This document shows positions 27,701 through 39,700 of a DNA stretch of 64,000 bases, piece after piece. The DNA lies in contig NC_088296.1 in assembly GCF_032854445.1 (NCBI RefSeq), forward strand, positions 3,249,246-3,313,245, in the 5' to 3' direction. The notes under the pieces were generated by a model. That model saw only the letters and a list, made by a program, of their open reading frames with translations, was not told the origin of the DNA and ran no database searches. Source of the DNA: Liolophura sinensis (lineage: Eukaryota; Mollusca; Polyplacophora; Chitonida; Chitonidae). Position numbers and translations under genes: made by a program. Numbering within the stretch: the stretch's first letter is position 1; every line of letters starts with the position of its first letter.

Positions 27701-30700
27701 GGTTTATCCTTGCTACGGCATACGTACACAGTTATCGTGGGCACATAGATACAAAGCGGTTTATCCTTGGTACAGCATGCGTACACGGTTATCGTGGGCA
27801 CATAGATGCGAAGAGGTTTATCCTTGCTACGGCATACGTACACAGCTATCGTGGGCACATAGATACAACGAGGTTTATTCTTGCTACGGCATACGTACAC
27901 GGTTATCGTGTGCACATAGATACGAAGTTTATCCTTGGTACGGCATACGTACACAGTTATCATGGGCACATAGATACAAAGAGGTTTATCCTTGCTACGG
28001 CATACGTAAAAGGTTATCGTGGGCACATAGATACAAAGAGGTTTATCCTTGCTACGGCATACGTACACGGTTATCGTGGGTACATAGATACAAAGAGGTT
28101 TATCCTTGGTACAGCATGCGTACATGGTTATCGTGGGAACATAGATACAACGAGGTTTATCCTTGCTACGGCATGCGTACACGGTTATCGTGGGCACGTA
28201 GATACGAGGTTTATCCTTGCTACGGCATGCGTACACGGTTATCGTGGGCACATAGATACGAGGTTTATCCTTGCTACGGCATGCGTACACGGTTATCGTG
28301 GGCACGTAGATACGAGGTTTATCCTTGGTACGGCATGCGTACACGGTTATTGTGAGCACATAGATATGAGGTTTATCCTTGGTACGGCATGCGTACACGG
28401 TTATCGTGGGCACATAGATACGAGGTTTATTCCTTGGTACGGCATGCGTACACGGTTATCGTGGGCACGTAGATACGAGGTTTATCCTTGGTACGGCATA
28501 CGTACACGGTTATCGTGAGCACATAGGTACAAAGGGGTTTATCCTTGGTACGGCATACGTACACGGTTATCGTGGGCACATATATACAAAGAGGTTTATC
28601 GTGGGCACATGTATATGAAGAGGTTTATCGTGGGAATAAATGTATAAATACCTGGGGATCGTAGATACAACGAGGCTTATCGTGGGCAAGTATACAAACA
28701 TTTTTATCATGCCCTATTTTGTGACCTACTTGACAGCGGTTAGCTTCGACATCTAAGTTTGCTTAAACACACGTTCCCGGTCTGAACTACGATTTGGGTA
28801 CTTTGATATACGGGTAGATGAAACACATATATACAAACAATCTATATACAAACAGGCTTATCCTGAGCATGTATATACTAACAGGCTTATCTTGGGCATG
28901 TAGATACAACGCGGTTAATCTTAATATCATATTCATCTGTTTTCTTTAATATTTATTTAGTAAATTTGTCAACTTCAACCCCAAAATATATATCGCCTAA
29001 ATTTTGTGTGGCACCATGCCATACCACTAAATGTTGCCTGCACTTCTGTCTACAACATATCAAAAAATAGCTACCTAGCATGACCTCCATTTTTTTTGAA
29101 GGTGTGGTTGCTAAAAGAGAAGGACATGGCATTTTGTCACCTTGGCAACCGCCAAGGAGTAGGTATAGTATCACTGGGCAAAAGGTTTTCAGTTTATCCA
29201 AAAACAGACAAAGTTCTAATATATTTTAACTAGGTGCAAAATAGCATTGCATAAGCTTATAGTGTGTCAACACCCTATAATATTTTTGTGGCAGTATTAC
29301 CCAATCAGTGTTCCGGTACTCTTCGGTTCGGGGGCAAATCTTTAAATAGACCCGATTGCACCAGATGCGCATGTGTAATCATACAACTCGATGGACGCTT
29401 TGGGCGACATCACCATATAGTATGTACCGTTCCTTAAGCAGGACGGTAAAACATATCTCCCTGGACAATATCTCCTTGGTTATGGTGTGACAATGCGCCG
29501 TTATTTTATGTCCAGCCGAGTCAGATTCGTGACATGGTTCAAGATTTCCGTGGATGTCTTCATTAATAGATAATGAGTCAGTCAGATGCGGTGAAACCAT
29601 AGATTCTGAATGAATAATTATCCAGAGATCGGGAGCTTGTGTTGTCTTCTAGCTTTTGGCAAGATGATGTCTTCATATCCAAAACCGTACCGTATGAACG
29701 GCAAAAGTTAACCAGATCATACAGAGGTAACAAACAGGAAGCATTCCCCGCCTGAACAAGTTGGCACCAAGCTTTGTAGAACAAAACAAAAACAAAAAAT
29801 CTTTCTCTGCTGATTATACACTACAGTGTTAATGAACTACCATTTTGCTTAACCAATATACAACTATACACAAACGGTACAAGAAGTATTGCAAAAGAAT
29901 ACACGTGTACCAAAGGAGTACACGTCTGCCAAAAGTGCACACATCTTTACCAAAAGAGTACACGACTTTACCATCAGAGTGCACGTCTACCAAAAGGGTA
30001 CACGTCTTTACCAAAACAGTGTACGTCTTTACCAAAAGGGTACACGTCTACCAAAAGGGTACACGTCTACCAAAAGGGTACACGTCTTTACCAAAAAAGT
30101 GCACGTCTAACAGAAGAGTACATGTCCACCAAAAGGGTACACGTTTACAAAAAGAGTGCACGTCTTTACCAAAAGGGTGCACGTCTAACAAAAGAGTACA
30201 CGTCTACCGAAAGGGTACACGTCTACCAAAAGGGTGCACGTCTTTACCAAAAAAGTGCACGTCTAACAGAAGAGTACATGTCTACCAAAAGGGTACACGT
30301 CTTTACCAAAACAGTGCACGTCTAACAGAAGAGTACATGTCTACCAAAAGGGTACACGTCTACGAAAAAGGTGCACGTCTTTACCAAAACAGTGCACGTC
30401 TACCAAAAGGGTACACGTCTTTACCAAAAAAGTGCACGTCTAATAGAAGAGTACATGTCTACCAAAAGGGTACACGTGTACAAAAAGAGTGCACGTCTTT
30501 ACCAAAAGAGTGCACGTCTAACAAAAGAGTACACGTCTACCAGGTACCACTTGAACCGATGCGGCTTATGTTCCACAGTATATGAAGTCTTCGTTACAAT
30601 CTTTTCATGTGTTTGTATATTAAATAAAACGAAAAATAGAGCATTTTAAGTAATTCTAGACCAGTAACGTAGAATATATTGCAATTAACATCTCTGTATA

Positions 30701-33700
30701 TTTTTAACCTAATTCCGTTTAAGCCATGTTGCCAGGCGGCCTGAAAATTGATTCATTTTAAGCCTATAAATAAACAGATGGAATAAAACCCTAACCCTCA
30801 CTCTAACCGTTACTTTTTTTGGTGGGGTTTAGTGATTGTTTAATCCGTTGTTTTCACACATATACAACTTGGGGCGAACAGTTTTGTCCTTTCTACAAAA
30901 TAAAACGACTTACGGCATAGCGAAAGTTCGCAATTGGCCATGTATAAGCGGTGAAATACGGCCTGCCATTAATTTGCCTTTAATATTGTTAAGAAGGAAA
31001 ACTCATGGTAACCGCAGCACCAAACTATGTATCTGACAAACCCCATGACGTAAAGCTACGGCCGAATCGGTACGGGATAAGTTCGTGGTCTTCATGATGT
31101 TCATTCCTAGCTTTTATATCGTGCCCTAGAGGAATTAACCGACGCACTACGTGAACCGTGGAGTGCGGGAGGAACGAGGAGGAAGGGGTATGCCGAGGAA
31201 GAGGGCATTAACCCTGACTTCGCCCCAAAATTCCTGCCTTCATTATCTGGGGATAAATTGAAGGTTAGTAACGTATTTCCCAGGTCACACAAGCAGGCTT
31301 TTAATTCGGACTGGACAAGCGATGGTAAATGGATGTTACTCGGTGCCTACTCGTGGCAGGATTGTCGTTAACCTATATGTGTACACAGGCCAACAGACGT
31401 CCTCATTGAATTCCACTGGGTGCACAGCATAAACTGCTGGACAATTAGCTCTTTCCCCGTTTGCCACAAGAATAAGATCTACTAGAGAGAGGTTGACTAC
31501 AGTTGACTAAAGAACAGTTTATCGTCGTCCTATTTCACTGGATACGTGCGACAACTTGCCAGCTATCACACTGTCGTCGCTGCTCTGGTTTAACTCCCTA
31601 TTAAGTCATGAAGTCTTTGTTTCACTTGTAACATGTACATACGGTACACATGTTAAAAGATTGGACCATAAATGATTGTTTTATCCATGGACTGTATGTG
31701 TAGTACACAGGTTAAAAGAATGTGCATTAAATCGTTCTTTTAGTTTTAACCAGGATATATAGTGCGCAGGTTAAAATATTTAGACAAATCATATACAGGT
31801 AAAAAGTGTAAATGATTAAGATTCAAATATTTAGGATTAAATATCACTGTTTAAAGGTTAAAGATTTAGGATTTAATCATCGTTTAATTTAAACGATTTA
31901 GCATTAAATCATCACCCCATCGATGTATTTCAAGTTTTAATTCGCGTCATCACTTCACAACTATGTAACAAGGCATTTACGGCGATTGAAAGAGGAAACA
32001 TGAATAAAAATTTTACAGTTAAGAACATCAGTTTCGTCCATTATAACCCTTGACCAATGAGGTCGTGGGTCCAAATCCAGGTCTAGGTGGTTGGGCAACC
32101 GCTTTACGTCAATATAAAAGACTTACAGCATAGAGAGTAAAACAAGAGCAGCAACGACAGAATGATAGCTGGCAAATGGTCACAGGCAACCTGTGAAATA
32201 CAGCCTCATGCCAGTTTACCTCAGTCAGGGGTTTATGCTAACTGTTCATATAGGTGCTTAAATGTTAACGGATTATTTCCTTCACCAATTTCCCCACATG
32301 TGACGTACAGATATCAAGTCCACATCTAGATGTATTCGTAACGAGGGACCAGGATAATAACTAATTTCAAGACAACTGCAAATAATATGACATCTGCAAG
32401 AGACACCGCCACGGATATTGTCCGTCTGACAGGTCAAACCCTGGCTGGTAGGTTTTGGCAGAGGATTCCACGTCTTGATAGGCTTATAGGTTAGCTCGCC
32501 CCAAGGGTAACTTGCAGGATTCCTACACGCTAGGGCAATATGATCGACTTAAGACAGACACGCGATGGTCCCGGCCGACATAGGACAATTACCGGCGGGA
32601 GAAGATCGGGGGGAAACCTAACTGTTCCTGGAATACACAGAATATCCGGCATGTCTTTGTGCTCTGAGCAGATGTCTAAGAAAGCTTGAATCTCAGTGTA
32701 AGTTCGACATTGGTATACCAGGCGTAAAATATTCAGTCAAGGGCTTCCCAAGTCTATAATTTCAGTAGACTAAAAGTCGTACACGTAAAAGACTAAAAGA
32801 CTTACAGCTTAGAAAGTAAAATCAGAGCAGAGATGACAGTGTGATAGAAGTACAGCATAAAGAGTACAATCAGAGCAGCGACGACAGTGTGATAGACGTA
32901 CAGCATAGAGAGTAAAATCAGAGCAGCGACGACAGTGTGATAGACGTACAGCATAGAGTAAAACCAGAGCAGCGATGACAGTGTGATAGACGTACAGCAT
33001 AGACAGCATAGACAGTAAAATCAGAGCAGCGACGACAGTGTGATAGACGTACAGCATACGGAGTAAAATCAGAGCAGCGACGACAGTGTAATAGCTGGTG
33101 TCACCGGTGAAATACGGTCCCTGGTCAGTTCACCTCAGTTAGGATTTACTTAAAATTTATATCCTGATTGTTCATGTAATTGCTTAAATAGTAACATATT
33201 ACACAAAATCTATTTTCAAAACAACCTATAACACAAAGGAAAGTGATGTAAGAAATAATATATAAATAATAAATAAAGCCGGATGGCATGTAAGAGAGAC
33301 GCAGTCAACAGTTTTTTGCATTAATACAGAAATGATGCTCACGGCACGACACGCAATTAAAATTTAAACTCTTATATAGTCGGTGAATAATGTCCTAGTT
33401 CAATACAACTACAGGCACGTCAGTCGTGCTTTGATTGCAACTGTTTACATAGCGTCAATCCCATGTTAAGCGGAATTGGGTACAACTATGACAGCTGTGA
33501 AAGAGATGATCATTGAAAGCCACCTGGACAGAGACGTGGCGTCAACTTTGGAGGAGGAATACATTATCTACATCATAAAGGACTCAGTATAGAGGGTAAA
33601 ACCATCGTACCGACGACAGTGTGAAAGGTGGCAAATGGTAACACGCCATCGGTGAAATTCGGTCATTTGTTAACTTAATCAGAACACGAAAGACAACAGC

Positions 33701-36700
33701 TTGGAAAGTAAAACCAGAACAGGACAACCACGTGCGCAGTTGACAAATGGTCAGATGAAATCTAGTCTCTTGTCATTTTACCTCAGCTATAAAGTTTTGG
33801 TAGCGACTTACACTCCCCTTGTTCACAGAAGTGTATCTCTAACATGAGAGATTTATGCGAATAAAACCGCCACATTTGCAATCAAAGCCCAACTAATATA
33901 CAGATTTTGATTAAAAACAACTTATAAACTCCATGGTGCGCAATCCGGATACTAACTGCACGCCTTCAGAGCACTCCTTGTGTCTGTCCTGCTTTGTTGG
34001 AAATTGTTGACCTCCCGTCTCCTTACATGTTCTTGGAGACGCTAGACTGAACTTAGCTATGTCTCACCAAATGGAGGGGACTTGTGAATTTACAGTGGGT
34101 GCCGAAATTTAAAAATCTCTCTGTATTAATTACTTTCGATCGCTGCAAATCATTACGTATAACTATCATAAACTTTTGAGTTTAATATGCACAGGTTTAG
34201 ATTAAATTCTGATGTGATGAGAGCTTCAGAGAAATCGTCCTGTATGTTTGCATGATTTTAGATTCAGATTCAGAAGTTTATGCAGTGTTTATAATACTGT
34301 TAGCTTAGTACATGTAGTGTATATATATATATTGTAGAAATGATTTTTTTACGGAATGATCTCTGCGAATTGTGGGTAGATAAACTATGTAAATGCATGG
34401 CTCACATATTCACCTCTGGGAAATTTATATAAATGCGTCCTTATCAGACTCGATTGCTTCGGTGGCCTAATGGTTGTAGAGTGCCCACCTTGAAGTCGGC
34501 AGACACCGGGATCAAACCCGGGTCGGGTCACAACAAAAGCTTTTTTAAAAAATGGTACTTGTTGCTGCGTCGCTTGGCACTCAGGACTGAGATGTTAGAG
34601 CGAGGAAACAGGGCTAGTTGGCCCGGTGTCAGTACAGTGTCACTTGGTGGGGTGTCACGTGTGGTGTCTTCGGCATAATACTTCAGTGGCGCCCTGCCAC
34701 AAGAAGACACAATATATGTAGGCCTACACACACGTAATGACTCGTCGTCGTCATATTGCTGAAAAATTGTTAAGTAACAAACATCCATACATATTCTCTA
34801 CTGGACCCCATCCTAATGACTTTCTTTCCTCTGGCTCTGCCCGGTTTTCTCCCACCACAGTACTGGCCGCCGTCGTAGAAGTGAAATATTCTTGAGTACG
34901 GCGTAAAACACCAATCAAATAAATAAATAATGTCTTTCTTGGCGTACTTTCTTAGTACTGCATTGGTGGTTTGTGTTGAGCAAATCGATCAGTCGGTTAC
35001 CGACCAGGTAAATTCATTATGATTGACAGTTACTTATTTACAAAAAAAAAAAGACACAGCTCGCGGCTGCAATACCCTTGTCCAAGGCCAGGTTTGAACC
35101 CGCACCACGTAACAACAGTATGACGTTTTCAACAAAACTAATTATTCATACAATAGTCTTTTATCCCGTTCACACGAGCAAAGTTAAGCTGGTTTAACTT
35201 GTGAAAGTGGTTTTGAGCCGGTTTAACGTCGCTCGTGTGAACGCAAAGTGAGGGAATTTAATCGGGTTTATTTGCCCCAGCTAGCGACGTGGCATTGCGC
35301 CAGTTTCAGGGCTTAAGCGGGTTTATCTGTGCCGTGTGAACGGTAACTGGATTAAATACCCCGGGTATATGGAGGGGTCAAGATAACGTCGTAATTACGA
35401 AACCGACTTAAATGTGACTGTGTGAACAGGCAAATCCCCGAACTGGCTCAAAACAGGCTTGGCCATATGGACGTGTGAACGCAGGCATTTTTATATCTGG
35501 TTGCGATTTAAACAAGTTCAGATTTGATCTGGTTTAAATTTTAGCCGTGTGTATTAAAGACAAGGTACCTGATACGTATAATCCCTGGTGGAATAATGTA
35601 TTGTCTAATGATTCATTAATGGAGGGGGAGCCAGATAAGACCAAGAAAAAAGACTTTTAACGGGGTCACACAGTGAATCGATCCCAAAAGACATTGGCCT
35701 AAATGTCACGTGACCTATATTCGCGCCGCTCACAGGGAAACATTTTCCGATTGTCGTAATTCCCGCGTGCGGATGTCTTCGCTGCCATTAAAACTGCGCT
35801 CGAGTTCTCTGCACCGTTCATTTACTATTCATGCATTTATTTCTTTTTCTCGTTCGAGGAAGAGGTTTAATTGTCGTCAATGGACCACATGACCGGAAAT
35901 TCAGGCTGAATGGCAAGAACTCGGTGGCCGTGTTCGCATTTGAGGAGGATGGAAAACGGCGGGCATGGAAGCACGCGATCAGCAGATAGGTCGGCTGGAA
36001 AAAAAACCGACGGGGGGAAAGGGGCAGAAACGGAGGTCAGACGAAAATGTGGTAAATTCTGAGACAGAGGTTTATCAAACAAACACTTTAATGACATGTC
36101 TTACATCTTTCCATAATCTCCCTGCTTTGTCTTCGTCACGATAAGAGCCCAATGTTGCCAAAGCGGCGTTAAGCTATAATCATTCATTCCCCGTTTTTCA
36201 GGTCCGAATTGTTCTGGGTTCAAATCCGACCGCAGGCGCTTTTGCTTCTTTCAATGTCCCCAGTGTGATTACAATGTAAACTTAGTGCATGTCAAGAAAA
36301 ATACAAGTTTAGGTGTTAACCTTTGCAATACCTCTATTACAAACATACTGACGCAAATTGACAGTGAAATTCTGCGGAAGTTGAATTCGAACTCGCAACC
36401 TCCCTGATGATTTAATGGTCTGATAATTAAACAGCGTAACGGTGAAATGTAATCTAATACCTAATTTTAATAGCACATTTGGCCAGACGATATTGACAGG
36501 GAGTGAATCTGAAAATGGTAATATAATAAACAGAAGATTTGTAACAACATAAGCATAATAATTAATTAGCGACACAAGTCGAAGACTCCATGTGTGTTTT
36601 TCGTGTCACATGTGTTGATATAAACACAAGGGGCGGTATAACACCGCAGATTTGTGGCTGACCCGGCATCTGTCACAAAGTCTGAGTTCCTCATACTTAA

Positions 36701-39700
36701 TGGATAGCACTTTTAGCGGTAACCGGTGATTCCAATACATCAGCGGATCGTAAAGTAAACGGTGAAGCCGGGAAAAAAACTTAAGAAGGTCAACAGGTAT
36801 TAATTTAGAAGGTAAGACCGATGAGTGGTCACAGAAAACTGGGTCAAAGCAGGCTTAAAGGTCACACCAAGTTCAAAAAATGCGATCGGTGATTGATTCA
36901 CTGATTCACCAAGTGATAAATTGTTCCTGGGCACTAAACATGGGTTGAAATGTCGGAATCTAGAGAGACAAGTTGCAATCTAGACTAATACTGCAGGCTA
37001 ATTTAGGCATATTGTTTGATTGTTTTTAATTACTGCTGTTCATGAAAAATATGTCAAGTGAGTCATCACTGCTCTGCATTAAGTGTGAAAGAAAACAGGA
37101 ACTGAGAGACCACCGCCCTTCAAAATAAATATAAACTTCACAATTCATCACACTTAAAGCCGCAGCTTGATATTGTCTTCTTTTAATTATAAAATTACAA
37201 ATAAGTATTCTAGCATTTTGAGTCATTCTAGACCAGTGACGTATATAAATTGGAATTACATCATTGCATTGTTTTACCTAATTCTGCTTAAGCCGTAAGT
37301 GTAATTTGCTACAGTTTTGTTTCTGTTTAAACATTTACATGAAGAGTTAAGATAAAACCCTAACAGAGGTAAACTGACAAGAGGCCGTATTTCACCGGTT
37401 ACGTGTGAACATTTGCCAGCTATCACACTGTCGTCACTGTTCTGGTTTTGCTCTCTATGCTGTAAGCCTTTTATTGTGTCAGCTGCCTATATTGTAAACG
37501 AAAGAGGTCACATGTGAGGTTATCTCTTAAATTGTGCCCAAGCTGTGGCGCTAAGAGACACTTCACAATTCTTGCAAACTGAATCTTCTCACGCAAAGCT
37601 ACGGTATAAAAATCTTATAGAGGCGGATAAACATGTCACGTGGTTGTACTCCATAGATTTTGTTTCATCGGATCTTGGTGTAAAATTTGACATTAGTATA
37701 ACACTCGTCATGCAACCGCTTTCAAACGGACGTCCAGAGCTGATTACGCCCAAGGTCACATACAAAATTAAATTCAAATCATAAAATGTAGGCGTCAGGT
37801 CCAACATTCGTATACAGATCGTAGACCATCACGGGGTATTCCATGTCGATAATCGAATTACAAAAGACGTACACCATAGAGAGCGAGACCAGAGTAGCGA
37901 CGACAGTGTAATAGTTAGGCAGAGGTCATATGAAACCGGTTTCCTGTAGCCATGCTTATAGTTTCACCACAGACTAATGATAAGCCACGTGGCGATGCTT
38001 ATACTAGCACTGTAGCCTAGTGATATACCATGTGGTGATGTTTATACTAGCTCTGTAGCCTAGTGATATACCATGTGGTGATGTTTATACTAGCACTATA
38101 GCCTAGTGATATACCATGTGGCGATGCTTATACTAGCACTGTAGCCTAGTGATATACCATGTGGTGATGTTTATACTAGCACTATAGCCTAGTGATATAC
38201 CATGTGGTGATGTTTATACTAGCACTATAGCCTAGTGATATACCATGTGGTGATGTTTATACTAGCACTGTAGCCTAGTGATATACCATGTGGTGATGTT
38301 TATACTAGCACTGTAGCCTAGTGATATACCATTTCGTGATGTTTATACTAGCACTATAGCCTAGTGATATACCATGTGGTGATGCTTATACTAGCACTGT
38401 AGCCTAGTGATATACCATGTGGTGATGTTTATACTAGCACTATAGCCTAGTGATATACCATGTGGTGATGTTTATACTAGCACTGTAGCCTAGTGATATA
38501 CCATGTGGTGATGTTTATACTAGCACTGTAGCCTAGTGATATACCATGTGGTGATGTTTATACTAGCACTGTAGCCTAGTGATATACCATGTGGTGATGT
38601 TTATACTAGCACTGTAGCCTAGTGATATACCATTTCGTGATGTTTATACTAGCACTATAGCCTAGTGATATACCATGTGGTGATGCTTATACTAGCACTG
38701 TAGCCTAGTGATATACCATGTGGTGATGTTTATACTAGCACTATAGCCTAGTGATATACCATGTGGTGATGTTTATACTAGCACTGTAGCCTAGTGATAT
38801 ACCATGTGGTGATGTTTATACTAGCACTGTAGCCTAGTGATATACCATTTCGTGATGTTTATACTAGCACTGTAGCCTAGTGATATACCATGTGGCGATG
38901 TTTATACTAGCACTGTAGCCTAGTGATATACCATTTCGTGATGCTTATACTAGCACTGTAGCCTAGTGATATACCATGTGGTGATGTTTATACTAGCACT
39001 GTAGCCTAGTGATATACCATGTGGTGATGTTTATGTAACAACTAAAGCCTAATGATAAGTCATGCTTATGATACAAAGATCGCAGCCAGCAGTAAATAAC
39101 CGATCTTGTCTGGTAGCTGACAAATCTACCGTGGCAAGGCCTTTACGGAACCACCGACAACTGGATACGAACTCTCGTCCTCAATGAGCTTAAAATATGC
39201 TAAATTCCACTACACTGCGTACAATACCATGATGAAGAGTAAAACGCTATCGAATGTTATATTGTAAAAAAATTTGTTTTGCGCAGCCAACTGACACAAA
39301 GTTTATCCATATATTTTACCTAGTCCAACCAAAAAAAAATTTTGTTTGCTCTTGTATAAAATTTGTTGTTTTAGAAGAACAGACGGGGAAGGGCGCTAAT
39401 GATTCTCAATCAGAGTCCGTTATCGTTAACAAAACCGGTTAGTAAAACATTTTTCCTCTTCACAGACTACACTGTATAGGTCTCTCTATATATGCACAAT
39501 ATTTTAACTGCATTTTCCGACCTTGACACCGAAGTACTGTAAATTCATTACAAATAGAATAGATCTAAAACAGTAGACCTGTTTGTTCATCTGCAGAAAA
39601 TTACACTGTATCTCACACTGCCAGCAGAACTTACTTTATCAATACCCTATGTGCCATAATAAGGGAGGGGTACATTTAACAAAGAATACTATAGCCTGAC

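Larger units (their letters stand above)
27030..30984. repeat. Tandem segmental duplication, copy 2 (3955 bp)
   Basis: Matches copy 1 in order from its first 57-bp unit to the same final words GCCTTTAAT, after which unique sequence (ATTGTTAAGAAGG) follows. The offset is 3735 at the start, about 3682 through the unique part and 3954 after the small minisatellite. Thus roughly one 57-bp unit was lost and about 272 bp of the small array gained. Point differences elsewhere are rare, so the event is recent. Confidence 0.93.

Noticed and set aside
34451-34530. A true tRNA gene
   Set aside because: A and B boxes are present but there is no proper acceptor stem and the sequence continues into a SINE body; the same holds for the heads at 6244, 12132, 15596 and 48050.
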